A DNA stretch of 64,000 bases, from NCBI GenBank assembly GCA_947504115.1, contig CANNGH010000002.1:186001-250000 (forward strand). The letters are read 5' to 3'. The notes beneath the pieces were generated by a model. It had not been told where the DNA came from. It worked only from the letters and a program-made list of their open reading frames with translations, and did not search any database. The first letter of the stretch is position 1; each line of letters begins with the position of its first letter. The DNA comes from an uncultured Sedimentitalea sp. (GTDB lineage: Bacteria > Pseudomonadota > Alphaproteobacteria > Rhodobacterales > Rhodobacteraceae). The position numbers and the translations under genes are program-made. Positions 55,511-64,000 of the stretch are shown here, one piece after another.

Positions 55511-55729
55511 ATGGCCGCTTTTGACACCACCCGCACCACCTATGGCGCCCCCGGCCTTCTGGGCCGGTCCGGCGCCGTGTTTTCGACCGTTTTCGCCGGT
55601 TTCGCGGCCTGGACCGACGCACGGGCCACCCGCAAGGCGCTGAATGCGCTGTCCGACCGCGAACTCGACGATATCGGCCTGGCGCGCGGCGATATCGAGC
55701 TGATCGCCACGGGCAAACGCACCCGGTAA
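55511..55729 (+). CDS. Small DUF1127 protein
   Basis: 72 residues. C-terminal DUF1127 motif ALNALSDRELDDIGLARGDI, a helix-turn-helix-like arginine-poor version; the N-terminal half is Ala/Gly/Phe-rich. DUF1127 proteins such as CcaF1 of Rhodobacter sphaeroides are small RNA-binding or stress-related proteins. AAAGGA precedes the ATG at 55511; upstream ATG codons in frame exist but lack ribosome sites. It has its own promoter-like region and a strong terminator, so it is a single-gene transcript of about 350 bases. Confidence 0.85.
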   Translation: MAAFDTTRTTYGAPGLLGRSGAVFSTVFAGFAAWTDARATRKALNALSDRELDDIGLARGDIELIATGKRTR

Positions 55730-55754
55730 GGGGGCGCGATCACCGACGACAATC

Positions 55755-55790
55755 ACACCGCATGGGCACTGCTCATGCGGTGTTTTCGTT
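55755..55790 (+). terminator. Rho-independent terminator of the DUF1127 gene
   Basis: Perfect 10-bp stem ACACCGCATG (55755-55764) and CATGCGGTGT (55774-55783) with a 9-base loop, followed directly by TTTTCGTTT. It lies 26 bases after the stop codon. Confidence 0.88.
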
Positions 55791-55814
55791 TCCGCTTGGG
55801 TCACTGCCGGTAAA

Positions 55815-56159
55815 TCAGCGCAGGATCGGCCTCAGCTGCGCCGCGACTGCGCGCGAGACCGGATCGGCCTGCATCACGAACGCGCCGGCCTTTTCCAGCA
55901 CGTTGCCGTCCCGCAGATGCGCGATCCGTTGGGTATAGGTGCTCGTGCCCACGCTCGCGAAAAGAAAGCCCTTGAACAGGAAGAACACCACCAGAAGCAG
56001 CAGAACCGATCGTCCCGAAATCCGCGACGCGGCGGGGCGCGGTCTTGCCACGATCAAGCCGTCGTGGCGCACGCCGATCACATACCCCCGCGACAACGCA
56101 TCATGGTTGCACGCAAGGCGGTCCAATCGCTGCTGAAATTTCCGCTGGCCCTTGTCCAT
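55815..56159 (-). CDS. Small single-span membrane protein, function unknown
   Basis: 114 residues. A basic N-terminal part (residues 1-48, with RPRPAASRISGR) precedes one strong membrane helix (SVLLLLVVFFLFKGFLFASVG, about 51-71, shown in part) and a 40-residue C-terminal part, probably periplasmic (TYTQRIAHLRDGNVLEKAGA). No family is recognised. GGAGA precedes the ATG. It is 103 bases downstream of prmA on the same strand and convergent with the DUF1127 gene. Confidence 0.72.
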   Translation of the reverse strand: MDKGQRKFQQRLDRLACNHDALSRGYVIGVRHDGLIVARPRPAASRISGRSVLLLLVVFFLFKGFLFASVGTSTYTQRIAHLRDGNVLEKAGAFVMQADPVSRAVAAQLRPILR

Positions 56160-56262
56160 GGCCGTCTCCGTCCGCTGATTCCATCTTGGGAAGTGCTTTT
56201 CTGCGGGCGAAATATGGCGAAATCAGGGCAGTTAGATAAAAAGCCGCTAAAATCGGTCGCAT

Positions 56263-57135
56263 TTACTCCGGTTTACGCAGCAATAGCGTGGTCCAGTCGC
56301 CAATCTGCATATCCGACACGATATTGATGCCGTTTTGTGCATAAACAGCCGCGACGTTCGCGGCCTGTTCGTTCAAAAGCCCTGAAAGAATCGCGTGTCC
56401 GCGCGGCACGAGGTTCGCCGCCAGATCGGGCGCGAGCGCCACCAGCGGCCCCTTGAGGATATTGGCGAAGATCAGGTCATAGGGCGCATGGGCCGCCAGT
56501 TCGGGATGATCGAAGCCGGCCGCTTCCAGACAGGTCACGCGCCCTTCCATGCCGTTGGCCGCCAGATTGGCCTGCGCCACCTCGACCGCGACGGCGTCGA
56601 TGTCGCTGGCCAGAACGGTCGCGTCCCAGACCCGGGCGGCCGCCATCGCCAGAACCGCCGTGCCGCAGCCGATATCGGCGACGCGCCCGGCCACGACGCC
56701 CTGCCCGATCAGCGCATCGAGCGCCCGCAGGCACCCCAGCGTGGTGCCGTGATGTCCGGTGCCAAAGGCCATCGCCGCCTCGATCAGCAGAGGCACGCAA
56801 TCTTCGGGCACCTTGTCGGCATCGTGACTGCCATAGACAAAAAACCGCCCCGCCCGCACCGGCGCCAATTCGCGCCGCACATGCGCCACCCAATCGGTTT
56901 CGGGCAGTTCGGACACGGTGAAGGCACGCGCATCGAACGCCGCCGCCAGCAAGGCGAGCGCGGTTTCGTCAGGGCGTTCGGTGAAATAGCCGCCGACCTC
57001 CCACAGGCCCGAACCGTCCTCGACCTCGAACACGCCCACGCCGGTCGGCGCCGGTGACAGTTGCTCCATCGCCGCGCCAAGGCGTTCGCCGGCGGCTTGT
57101 CCGTTCAGGGTGGTCAGGGCGGTAAACGTCGGCAT
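56263..57135 (-). CDS. prmA: Ribosomal protein L11 methyltransferase
   Basis: 290 residues. Trimethylates L11 using S-adenosylmethionine. N-terminal substrate-binding domain 1-110, then the Rossmann methyltransferase with AFGTGHHGTTLGCLRALD, VADIGCGTAVLAMAA (motif I) and the catalytic-site motif LIFANILKGPL (NxxxxPL type). The start at 57135 fits the family. It lies 132 bases after priA, across a copy of the dispersed repeat. Confidence 0.92.
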   Translation of the reverse strand: MPTFTALTTLNGQAAGERLGAAMEQLSPAPTGVGVFEVEDGSGLWEVGGYFTERPDETALALLAAAFDARAFTVSELPETDWVAHVRRELAPVRAGRFFVYGSHDADKVPEDCVPLLIEAAMAFGTGHHGTTLGCLRALDALIGQGVVAGRVADIGCGTAVLAMAAARVWDATVLASDIDAVAVEVAQANLAANGMEGRVTCLEAAGFDHPELAAHAPYDLIFANILKGPLVALAPDLAANLVPRGHAILSGLLNEQAANVAAVYAQNGINIVSDMQIGDWTTLLLRKPE

Positions 57136-57210
57136 CGCGGCATCCTTTTTCTGTCCCGCAGCGCCTATGGCCGGCCCGCACCAAGGTCAAGCGGCCGCGC
57201 CGCCCGGCAT

Positions 57211-57243
57211 CTTCTTCTGGCGGAAAATATTCCCGCCGGAGGC
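57211..57243. repeat. Dispersed intergenic repeat, copy C (priA-prmA gap)
   Basis: CTTCTTCTGG, CGGA, AAATA, TTCCCGCCGGAGGC. Shares the core with copies at 31933, 40200 (minus) and 61937, and the CGCCGGAGGC ending specifically with copy D. It lacks the long hairpins of copies A and B. Confidence 0.6.
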
Positions 57244-57267
57244 ATGAAATCTCTTTCGGCGCGCCAC

Positions 57268-59496
57268 TTACAAAAAGCTCTGCGGGTCGATATCGACCGC
57301 AAGGCGCAGATCGCCCTTCAGCCGCAGCGGCGCGATCCAGCGCGCCAACGCCTCTTGCAGGGGCGCGCCCTTGTCGGCCTTGACCAGCAGGCGCACGCGG
57401 TGGCGCCCGCGCACCCGCGCGATGGGGGCCGGGGCGGGGCCGAAAACCTGCGCGCCGATACCTCGCAGCGCCCCGTCGTTGCGCGCTAGGGTGTTGGCGA
57501 TATCGAACACCTGCTGCATCTGCGTGCCCGACAGGATGATCCCGGCCATGCGCCCATAGGGTGGCACCCCCGCCGCCTGTCGCGCTTGCGCCTCGGCCCG
57601 CCAGAACCCGTCTTCGTCGCCCGCCAGAATGGCGCGGATCACCGGATGTTCAGGCTGGAACGTCTGGAGCAGCGCCACCCCCGGCCGTTCCGCCCGCCCG
57701 GCGCGCCCGGCGACCTGCCGCATCAGTTGAAACGTATGTTCGGCGGCGCGCAGATCGGACCCTTGCAGCCCCAGATCGGCGTCGATGACCCCGACCAGCG
57801 TCAGCAGCGGAAAGTTGTGCCCCTTGGCGACAAGCTGCGTGCCGATGATGATATCCGCCGCCCCCGCCGCGATCTCCTCGATCGCCTGTTTCAATGCGCG
57901 GGCCGAACCGAACAGATCCGAACTCAGCGTGGCGATGCGGGCCTCGGGAAACAGCGCCGCCGCCTCTTCGGCCATGCGCTCGACACCGGGACCGACGGGG
58001 GCCAGCCGATCCTCGGCCCCGCAAGAGGGACATATGGTGGGGATCGGCTTTGTCTCGCCGCATTGATGGCACATCAACTGCTTGAGAAGCCGATGCTCGA
58101 CCATGCGCGCGTCGCAATGATCGCAGCCGATCTGCTGTCCGCAGGCCCGGCACAGCGTCACCGGCGCATAGCCGCGCCGGTTCAGGAACAGCATCGCCTG
58201 TTCGCCGCGCGCCAACCGGTCGCGCACCGCATCGCGCAAGCTGGGCGAGACCCAGCTTGCCGCTTGCATCTTTTCACCGCGCATGTCGATGGCGCGCATC
58301 TCGGGCAGCACCGCCACACCGAACCGCGCGGTCAGTTCCAGCTTGTCGTATTTCCCGGCTTCGACATTGGCCCAGCTTTCAAGGCTGGGAGTGGCGCTGG
58401 CCAGCACCACCCGCGCGCCGCAGATCGCCGCGCGCAGCACCGCCATGTCGCGGGCATGATACAGAACCCCCTCTTCCTGCTTGTAGGAATTGTCGTGTTC
58501 CTCATCGACGATGATCAGCCCCAGCTCGCGAAATGGCAGGAACAGGGCCGAGCGCGCGCCCACAACAAGCTGCGCCGCCCCCTGCCCGACCATGCGCCAG
58601 ATCCGGCGCCGTTCGGTCATCGTGGCGCCCGAATGCCACTCGGCCGGGCGCGCGCCGAACCGCGCCTCGACACGGGTCAGAAACTCGGCCGTCAGGGCGA
58701 TTTCCGGCAGCAGCACCAGCGCCTGCCGCCCCTGCGCCAGACATTCCGCGACCGCCTCAAGATAAACCTCGGTCTTACCCGATCCGGTCACCCCCTTCAG
58801 CAGCGTCGTGCCATAGCCGCCCTTTGCCAGCCCCGCGCGCAACGCCTCGGCCGCCAGCGCCTGATCGCCGGTCAGCGCCTTGCCGGGGCGGGTCGGGTCC
58901 AGATGCGGCAGGGGCAGATCGCGCGGGCTGTCCTCTTCCTGCACCGCGCCCGATGGCACCAGCCCCTTGACGACCGAAGGCGTGACCCCGGCCATCTCGG
59001 CCAGTTCCTTGAGCGTGAAGGCCAGCCCGCCGTGATCCTCCAGCACCGCCAGCACCCGCTCGCGGGCATCGGTCATCCGCTCGGGCCGCCCCTGCCCCAA
59101 CCGATAGATCCGCCGCATCGACGGCGGATCGCTCAGACCCGGCGCGCGCGTCGCCAGCCGCAGCATCGCCTGCATCGGCGTCAGCGTGTAATCGGCGGCG
59201 CGTCGCAGGAACACCCGCATCTCCTCGCGCATCGGGGCGACGTCCAGCACCCGGATGACCGAACGCACCCTGGCCGCATCGAAATCGCCCTTGCCCGTCC
59301 CCCAGACCACGCCCAGCACCTTGCGCGGGCCCAGCGGCACCTCGACGAAGGCGCCCAGATGGCAGCCGCCCTCGGGCGCGCGGTAATCCAGCACGCGGTC
59401 CAGTGGCTGCGTGGTCAGCACCCCGACCAACGCGCCCTCATCGTAAAAGTCAGGCAAGCCCACGGCGCCGCCTTTCCGTTTCGGGGGTTCCAGCAT
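57268..59496 (-). CDS. priA: Primosomal protein N' (PriA helicase)
   Basis: 742 residues. Restarts stalled replication forks. N-terminal DNA-binding domain to about 180, Walker A GVTGSGKTEVYLEA, DEEH box IIVDEEHDNSYKQ, and the zinc-binding insertion with CRACGQQIGCDHC, CHQCG and CPSCG. Helicase lobe 2 contains IGTQLVAKGHNFP and QVAGRAGRAERPG. Full length. Confidence 0.96.
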   Translation of the reverse strand: MLEPPKRKGGAVGLPDFYDEGALVGVLTTQPLDRVLDYRAPEGGCHLGAFVEVPLGPRKVLGVVWGTGKGDFDAARVRSVIRVLDVAPMREEMRVFLRRAADYTLTPMQAMLRLATRAPGLSDPPSMRRIYRLGQGRPERMTDARERVLAVLEDHGGLAFTLKELAEMAGVTPSVVKGLVPSGAVQEEDSPRDLPLPHLDPTRPGKALTGDQALAAEALRAGLAKGGYGTTLLKGVTGSGKTEVYLEAVAECLAQGRQALVLLPEIALTAEFLTRVEARFGARPAEWHSGATMTERRRIWRMVGQGAAQLVVGARSALFLPFRELGLIIVDEEHDNSYKQEEGVLYHARDMAVLRAAICGARVVLASATPSLESWANVEAGKYDKLELTARFGVAVLPEMRAIDMRGEKMQAASWVSPSLRDAVRDRLARGEQAMLFLNRRGYAPVTLCRACGQQIGCDHCDARMVEHRLLKQLMCHQCGETKPIPTICPSCGAEDRLAPVGPGVERMAEEAAALFPEARIATLSSDLFGSARALKQAIEEIAAGAADIIIGTQLVAKGHNFPLLTLVGVIDADLGLQGSDLRAAEHTFQLMRQVAGRAGRAERPGVALLQTFQPEHPVIRAILAGDEDGFWRAEAQARQAAGVPPYGRMAGIILSGTQMQQVFDIANTLARNDGALRGIGAQVFGPAPAPIARVRGRHRVRLLVKADKGAPLQEALARWIAPLRLKGDLRLAVDIDPQSFL

Positions 59497-59557
59497 TCCG
59501 GATCATCAGGTAAAGCCATGTGCAGCCAAGGCCAACCCATGACAGAAAGTCCCGCAC

Positions 59558-60211
59558 ATGAAATTCTTCGTTGACACCGCCGACATCGACGCCATTTCCG
59601 AACTCAACGATCTCGGGATGGTCGATGGCGTCACCACCAATCCGTCACTGATCCTGAAATCGGGCCGCGACATCGTCGAGGTCACCAAGGAGATCTGCGA
59701 TCTCGTCGATGGCCCCGTATCCGCCGAGGTGGTCGCCACCGAAGCCGAACAGATGATCGCCGAGGGCCGCAAGCTTGCCAAGATCGCCGACAACATCGCC
59801 GTCAAGGTGCCGCTGACCTGGGCCGGGCTCAAGGCGTGCAACGTGCTGAGCAACGAGGGCAACATGGTCAACGTGACACTGTGTTTCTCGGCCAATCAGG
59901 CGATTCTCGCGGCCAAGGCGGGCGCGACCTTCATTTCGCCCTTCATCGGACGACTGGATGACATCAATGTCGACGGCATGGATCTGATCTCGGACATCCG
60001 CACGATCTATGACAATTACGGGTTCGAAACCCAGATCCTCGCCGCCTCGATCCGCAGCGTGAACCATGTCACCGAAAGCGCGCGTATCGGCGCCGACGTG
60101 ATCACCGCACCGCCCGAAGTCATCAAGAAGATGGTCGATCACCCGCTGACCGACAAGGGGTTGGAAACCTTCCTGAAGGACTGGGAAAAGACCGGCCAGA
60201 AGATCCTCTGA
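59558..60211 (+). CDS. Transaldolase / fructose-6-phosphate aldolase type
   Basis: 217 residues, the short TalC/FSA subfamily. [20 protein letters not shown] at the start, GVTTNPSLI, Schiff-base Lys83 in [10 protein letters not shown] and [10 protein letters not shown]. Most short enzymes of this kind act as transaldolases, moving a dihydroxyacetone unit in the pentose phosphate pathway; aldolase activity cannot be excluded. It is divergent from priA with 61 bases between. Confidence 0.9.
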   Translation: MKFFVDTADIDAISELNDLGMVDGVTTNPSLILKSGRDIVEVTKEICDLVDGPVSAEVVATEAEQMIAEGRKLAKIADNIAVKVPLTWAGLKACNVLSNEGNMVNVTLCFSANQAILAAKAGATFISPFIGRLDDINVDGMDLISDIRTIYDNYGFETQILAASIRSVNHVTESARIGADVITAPPEVIKKMVDHPLTDKGLETFLKDWEKTGQKIL

Positions 60212-60238
60212 CCGGCATTTTCCTCCTTGTGGCGCGAT

Positions 60239-60274
60239 TTTTCGGGGCGAGACCCCGAAAAGCCGTGCTATAAG
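60239..60274 (+). promoter_or_regulatory. Hairpin and -10-like element between the transaldolase and DUF484 genes
   Basis: TTTTCGGGG (60239-60247) and CCCCGAAAA (60253-60261) form a 9-bp stem with a CGAGA loop. It has T bases only within the stem, so it is a weak terminator. TATAAG at 60269-60274 just downstream resembles a -10 box for the DUF484-xerC pair. Confidence 0.35.
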
Positions 60275-60300
60275 ACCCCGAAAACCACAAGAGGCTGAGA

Positions 60301-61008
60301 ATGAGCAGTAGCCCGAAATTCAACGACACATTGCGCCAGGCGATCCTCGCCAAGCCGGACGCGATTCTCGACGATCACGACGTGATGCATGCCCTGATCG
60401 CCGCCAATGAAAAGGCGATGGGCAGCAACATCGTCGATCTGCGCGGCATCGCCATGGAACGGCTCGAGGCGCGGCTTGACCGGCTCGAGGACACGCACCG
60501 CTCGGTGATCGCCGCAGCCTATGACAACCTGGCCGGCACCAATCAGGTACACCGCGCCATCCTGCGCCTGCTGGACGCCACGGATTTCGAGATGTTTCTG
60601 CGCGATCTGCGCGGCGAGGTCGCGGATATCCTGCGGCTCGATACGGTCACGCTGGCGCTGGAATCCGCCGAAAACGACACCGATCCGGCGGTGGAGCGGT
60701 TGGGCGGTGTGCTCACCATGGTGGAGCCGGGCTTCATCGCTGCCTACCTCGCCAACGGCCGCGGCGGCACCCCGCGTCAGATCACGCTGCGCCAGGTGCA
60801 GGGCGCCAACGAGCGCATGCACGGCGCGGCGTCCGGCCGGATCGGGTCCGAGGCCTGCCTGAGACTCGATTTCGGCGAGGGACGCCTGCCGGGTCTGCTG
60901 GTTCTGGGCACCGAGGATCCCGACCAGTTCACGCCACAACAGGGCACCGACCTTCTGGGCTTTTTCGCCGGCGTGTTCGAACGCTCGATGCGGCACTGGT
61001 TGTCTTGA
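60301..61008 (+). CDS. DUF484 family protein (GAF-like)
   Basis: 235 residues. N-terminal helix and coiled coil (FNDTLRQAILAKPDAILDDH; MERLEARLDRLEDTH), then a GAF-like sensor-type domain (90-225). It corresponds to E. coli YigA, which also precedes xerC. Biochemical role unknown. The final TGA overlaps the TTG start of xerC, so the two are translation-coupled. Confidence 0.84.
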   Translation: MSSSPKFNDTLRQAILAKPDAILDDHDVMHALIAANEKAMGSNIVDLRGIAMERLEARLDRLEDTHRSVIAAAYDNLAGTNQVHRAILRLLDATDFEMFLRDLRGEVADILRLDTVTLALESAENDTDPAVERLGGVLTMVEPGFIAAYLANGRGGTPRQITLRQVQGANERMHGAASGRIGSEACLRLDFGEGRLPGLLVLGTEDPDQFTPQQGTDLLGFFAGVFERSMRHWLS

Positions 61009-61928
61009 CCCTGCTGATCTCGCCCGCCTGCCGCGATGCGCTTCAGCGCTGGCTCGATGGCCAGCGGGCGCTTGCCGGCGCGGCGGACAACACGGTGACG
61101 GCCTATCAGGGCGACCTGACGGAGTTCCTCGCCTTCATCACCGCGCACAAGGGCGGGCCGCAGGGGCTTGGCGCGCTGGAACGGATCACCGTTTCGGACA
61201 TGCGCGCCTGGATGGCCCGGGCCCGGGCAGACGGCATCGCGGCGCGCTCGCTGGCGCGCAAACTCTCGGCGGTCAGATCCTTTTACCGCTGGCTCGCCGC
61301 GCGCGAGGGGTTCGAGCCGACCGCCGTCCTGTCCACCCGCGCGCCGAAGTTCCGCAGGAAACTGCCCCGCCCCCTGGCCGAAGACGCCGCCCGCGCCGTG
61401 ATCGACACCGTGGAGCTGCAATCGCGCCGGCCTTGGGTCGCGGCGCGTGACGTGGCGGTGGTGACGCTGCTCTGGGGCTGTGGTCTGCGCATCTCCGAGG
61501 CGCTTGCCCTGACCGGTGCCGACGCCCCCCTGCCCGCCACTTTGCGCATCAGCGGCAAGGGCGGCAAGGAACGCGTCGTCCCGGTCCTGCCGGCCGCGCG
61601 CGATGCGATCGATGGCTATCTGCGGCTTTGCCCGCATCCGATGCGCCCGTCCGATCCGCTGTTTCGCGGCGTGCGCGGTGCTGCGCTGTCGCCGCGCGTG
61701 ATCCAGGGCGCGATGGCGCAGGCCCGGATGCAGCTCGGCCTGCCAGCGACCGCGACGCCGCATGCGCTGCGCCACAGTTTCGCGACCCACCTTCTGTCGG
61801 CGGGCGGCGACCTGCGCGCCATACAGGAATTGCTGGGCCATGCCTCGCTCTCGACGACACAGACCTACACCGCCGTCGATACCGCCCGCCTGATGGAGAT
61901 CTATGACCGCACCCATCCAAGGGCGTGA
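61005..61928 (+). CDS. xerC: Tyrosine recombinase XerC
   Basis: 307 residues, partner of the XerD encoded at 18829. Starts with TTG overlapping the DUF484 stop. Catalytic set: Arg in WGCGLRISEALAL, Lys in GKGGKER, HALRHSFATHLL, LLGHASLSTTQTYTA with the nucleophilic Tyr. The DUF484-xerC linkage supports XerC rather than another integrase. Confidence 0.9.
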   Translation: MTLLISPACRDALQRWLDGQRALAGAADNTVTAYQGDLTEFLAFITAHKGGPQGLGALERITVSDMRAWMARARADGIAARSLARKLSAVRSFYRWLAAREGFEPTAVLSTRAPKFRRKLPRPLAEDAARAVIDTVELQSRRPWVAARDVAVVTLLWGCGLRISEALALTGADAPLPATLRISGKGGKERVVPVLPAARDAIDGYLRLCPHPMRPSDPLFRGVRGAALSPRVIQGAMAQARMQLGLPATATPHALRHSFATHLLSAGGDLRAIQELLGHASLSTTQTYTAVDTARLMEIYDRTHPRA

Positions 61929-61935
61929 CACACCT

Positions 61936-61972
61936 GCTTCTTTCTGGTCAAAAATACCCCCGCCGGAGGCTC
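61936..61972. repeat. Dispersed intergenic repeat, copy D (xerC-pcs gap)
   Basis: GCTTCTTTCTGG, TCAA, AAATA, CCCCCGCCGGAGGC. Begins 8 bases after the xerC stop, in the same orientation relative to that gene as copy B is to argD. Confidence 0.6.
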
Positions 61973-62032
61973 CGGACCCCGCCACGCGCATATTCGTTTG
62001 CGTTTCCTGCAAAACCGATCAATGACGGCCCC

Positions 62033-62722
62033 ATGACAGCACAGTTCAAAGCTCTCGCCACCCATCTTCTCACCGCGACCGGCGCGGTCTTCGCCATGCT
62101 TGCGATGCTTGCCGCGTCCGACGAAAAATGGGGGCTGATGTTCCTGTGGCTGGTCGTCGCCTTTGCCGTCGACGGCGCCGATGGCCCGCTGGCGCGGCGA
62201 TACCACGTCAAACGCTATGCTCCGGCCTTTGATGGCGAATTGATGGACCTGATCATCGATTACCTGACCTACGTGTTCATTCCCGCCTTCGCGCTGTTCA
62301 AATCCGGTCTGATGGACGGCTGGACCGGCTGGTTCGCGATCATCGTCATCACCTTTGCCAGCGCGATGTATTTTTCCGACACGCGGATGAAGACCAAGGA
62401 CAATTCCTTCTCCGGCTTCCCCGGCTGCTGGAACATGTTCATCCTGGTGGTCTTCGCGCTGGAACCGAACTTCTGGATCATCCTGGCGCTGGTCACGGCG
62501 CTGTCGGTGGCCATGTTCCTGCCGCTGAAATTCATTCATCCGGTGCGCACCGAACGCTGGCGCGCCCTGTCCCTGCCCATCGCCATCGCATGGACGTTTT
62601 TCGCCGGCTGGGCCGCCTGGGTCGATTTCCACCCCGAAAGCTGGGCGCATTGGGGATTGGTGCTGACCAGCGTCTACCTGGCCTTCGCCGGAATTGCCCA
62701 GCAACTCATCCCCGAAACCTGA
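62033..62722 (+). CDS. pcs: Phosphatidylcholine synthase (CDP-alcohol phosphatidyltransferase)
   Basis: 229 residues with about eight membrane helices. Condenses choline with CDP-diacylglycerol, making phosphatidylcholine directly. The CDP-alcohol motif is complete: DGADGPLARRYHV begins it, then FDGELMDLIIDY supplies the spaced Gly and Asp residues; LTYVFIPAFAL follows, as in Pcs. The CDP-diacylglycerol substrate is made by CdsA encoded at 5783. The ATG at 62033 fits the family; a frame from 61925 runs through the repeat and is rejected. Confidence 0.88.
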   Translation: MTAQFKALATHLLTATGAVFAMLAMLAASDEKWGLMFLWLVVAFAVDGADGPLARRYHVKRYAPAFDGELMDLIIDYLTYVFIPAFALFKSGLMDGWTGWFAIIVITFASAMYFSDTRMKTKDNSFSGFPGCWNMFILVVFALEPNFWIILALVTALSVAMFLPLKFIHPVRTERWRALSLPIAIAWTFFAGWAAWVDFHPESWAHWGLVLTSVYLAFAGIAQQLIPET

Positions 62723-62732
62723 AGGTCGGCGC

Positions 62733-63200
62733 CTACATCACCTCGTCCAGCGTGTATTCGCGCCCGTTATGGGTAAAGGTGTCTCCGGCCTTCAAACCGT
62801 CCATCGCACGATAGATCGGGCTTTGGGTCGAGATGCCCATATAGGTTCTGCCGTCGCACTCGAACCGCGCGGTCGACGTGACGATCACGAAATGCCGGTC
62901 GTTGAATGACACGACCGCACCCGGTCCGACAATATCGGTGGGGGCGAAATCGGTGTTCTCGATGGCGTCGATCTTGGCCTGATGGGTATAGACCGGCGCG
63001 TCGAAGGCGGCGGCCAGATCGGCGCTTTCGCGGGCATCGGCCATCTCGTCCTTGTCATGGCTTTCGCGCCGGTCCATCACCGCATCCTTGAGATAGCTCT
63101 CGTAATGCGATTTGGCGGCGGCCAGGGCCTCTTCTTCCAACGACATCAGCCGGTCACGGACGGCCTGTTTGATTGCGGCGCGATCTTGCGAATTGGACAA
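62733..63200 (-). CDS. GreA/GreB C-terminal-domain-like protein
   Basis: 155 residues. Helical N-terminal half (residues 1-75, acidic and charged, MSLEEEALAAAKSHYESYL), then a domain like the FKBP-type C-terminus of GreA/GreB (DIVGPGAVVSFNDRHFVIVT, GISTQSPIYRAMDGLKAGDT). The N-terminal part is shorter than the coiled coil of true GreA and lacks its obvious acidic tip, so it may bind RNA polymerase without cleavage stimulation. That is inference. Convergent with pcs, 10 bases apart. Confidence 0.65.
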   Translation of the reverse strand: MSNSQDRAAIKQAVRDRLMSLEEEALAAAKSHYESYLKDAVMDRRESHDKDEMADARESADLAAAFDAPVYTHQAKIDAIENTDFAPTDIVGPGAVVSFNDRHFVIVTSTARFECDGRTYMGISTQSPIYRAMDGLKAGDTFTHNGREYTLDEVM

Positions 63201-63283
63201 CTCTCATCTCCTTGCGGCCCGGTTTCGCATGGCAGCGTGATCTGCGACGCGCGCAAATGCAATCGGTTTCGTCACCGCGTCGG

Positions 63284-64000
63284 CTATAACCGCGTCAGCG
63301 CCATGCCCAGCACGATCATTCCTGCCGCCAGCGCCTTGGACGGGTCCATCCGGTCGCGCAAGACCAGCCAGCCGATCAGCACCGCGAACAGGATCGAACT
63401 TTCGCGCAAGGCCGCGACCAGCGCGATGGGCGCCTGCGTCATCGCCCAGACCGCGATCGCATAGGCCCCGTAGGACGCGGCCGCCGCCGCCCCGCCCCGC
63501 AGCCATTCCCCGAGCGAACGCGGCAACACCGCGCGTCCGCCCATCCACAGGCTGACCGGCAGGAAGAACACCGCGTTCAACACGAACAGCCACGCGACAT
63601 ACAACGTCGCATCTCCCGCAGCCCGCGCGCCCAACCCATCGACGAGGGAATACCCCGCCGTCATCAGAGCCGAGCCGAAGGCCAGCGGCACCAGTTTGCG
63701 GCTTTCGTTGTTGCGGAACGCGCCCCGCGCCATGACCGCGACGCCCAGGCCCAGCACGAAGATGCCCAGATATTCGAACGGCGCCATCCGGTCCAGCAGC
63801 GCGGCGGCGCTGATCAACGTTACGATCATCGGCGCGGCGCCGCGCGCGATCGGATAGACGCGGCTGAGATCGCCCTGCTCGTAGGCGTGGCCCAGGAACA
63901 GCATGTAGGAGGTGTGAAACAGCCCCGATCCGATCAGCCACAGCCAGACCTCGCCCTCGGGCCAGGGCTGGGTCATGGCGACGGCCGCGCCCATGCCCCC
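63284..64000 (-). CDS. EamA/DMT-family transporter, N-terminus cut by window edge
   Basis: At least 236 residues are visible, with about eight membrane helices and the duplicated EamA pattern; the first repeat is incomplete, so the start lies beyond 64000. Helix segments include YLGIFVLGLGVAVMARGAF (end of repeat 1) and ALAAGMIVLGMALTRL (end of repeat 2), and RESSILFAVLIGWLVLRDRM is the typical last-pair segment. Exports or imports small metabolites; substrate unknown. It is 83 bases upstream of the GreA/GreB-like gene on the same strand. Confidence 0.78.
   Translation of the reverse strand, partial: GGMGAAVAMTQPWPEGEVWLWLIGSGLFHTSYMLFLGHAYEQGDLSRVYPIARGAAPMIVTLISAAALLDRMAPFEYLGIFVLGLGVAVMARGAFRNNESRKLVPLAFGSALMTAGYSLVDGLGARAAGDATLYVAWLFVLNAVFFLPVSLWMGGRAVLPRSLGEWLRGGAAAAASYGAYAIAVWAMTQAPIALVAALRESSILFAVLIGWLVLRDRMDPSKALAAGMIVLGMALTRL

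Noticed and set aside
60239-60261. Strong terminator after the transaldolase gene
   Set aside because: The stem is good, but there is no T run after it on either strand outside the stem, so I list it only as a hairpin.
1-64000. tRNA, rRNA, CRISPR arrays, insertion sequences, prophage, toxin-antitoxin or defence genes
   Set aside because: No cloverleaf-like sequence, regularly spaced repeats, transposases or such gene families were seen by reading; intergenic gaps are short and accounted for. A covariance-model search could still find a small RNA.

Overview
The window reads as chromosomal DNA of a Roseobacter-group alphaproteobacterium (Rhodobacteraceae). The basis is the high GC content, a GcrA cell-cycle regulator, a phosphatidylcholine synthase, a MaoC-phosphate acetyltransferase fusion, the order rseP-bamA-ompH-fabZ, a small DUF1127 protein, and dispersed intergenic repeats of a kind I associate with this group. 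The species cannot be named from the sequence. Nearly all of it is dense housekeeping DNA. I see no phage, insertion sequence, CRISPR array, rRNA or tRNA.

Layout. 1-8.7 kb (minus strand) is an envelope and translation run: pyrH, frr, uppS, cdsA, dxr, rseP, bamA, ompH and the first codons of fabZ, several overlapping by a few bases. 8.7-15.4 kb holds miaA, an AraC-type regulator, an orphan Tat-exported peptide-binding protein, an unknown exported protein, a lytic transglycosylase, ssb and an M50 membrane protease with CBS domains. 15.4-21.1 kb holds aroK-aroB, then an overlapping cluster: a 49-residue membrane protein, a 508-residue secreted protein and xerD, followed by a CNNM/CorC-type membrane protein. 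21.2-26.1 kb is an HlyD/RbbA-like/permease export operon. 26.3-37.6 kb has lepA, a LysR regulator with a palindrome before it, a sirtuin, a copper chaperone pair, rpmB, meaB, hrpB, gnd and a Nudix hydrolase.

37.7-46.4 kb holds a PiT phosphate transporter, argD-argF, a lone ABC-2 permease, gcrA, a glutathione S-transferase, a wrecked acetate kinase next to an intact phosphate acetyltransferase, and rpe. 46.5-52.8 kb is a five-gene beta-oxidation operon (multifunctional hydratase/dehydrogenase, thiolase, two dissimilar acyl-CoA dehydrogenases, enoyl-CoA hydratase) arranged like a dicarboxylate (pimeloyl-CoA) degradation operon. 53-64 kb holds ruvCAB, a DUF1127 gene with a structured leader, prmA, priA, transaldolase, DUF484-xerC, pcs, a GreA/GreB-like protein and a truncated drug/metabolite transporter.

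The most notable unexplained structure is two families of intergenic inverted repeats. One lies between convergent genes and supplies the TAG stop codons of both neighbours. The other recurs four times at gene ends and once sits inside the argD-argF operon. Other points of interest are the acetate kinase remnant, the 49-residue gene coupled to a secreted protein and XerD, and regulatory palindromes before the LysR gene, the DUF1127 gene and pta/rpe. I did not find a clearly new defence or biosynthetic system.
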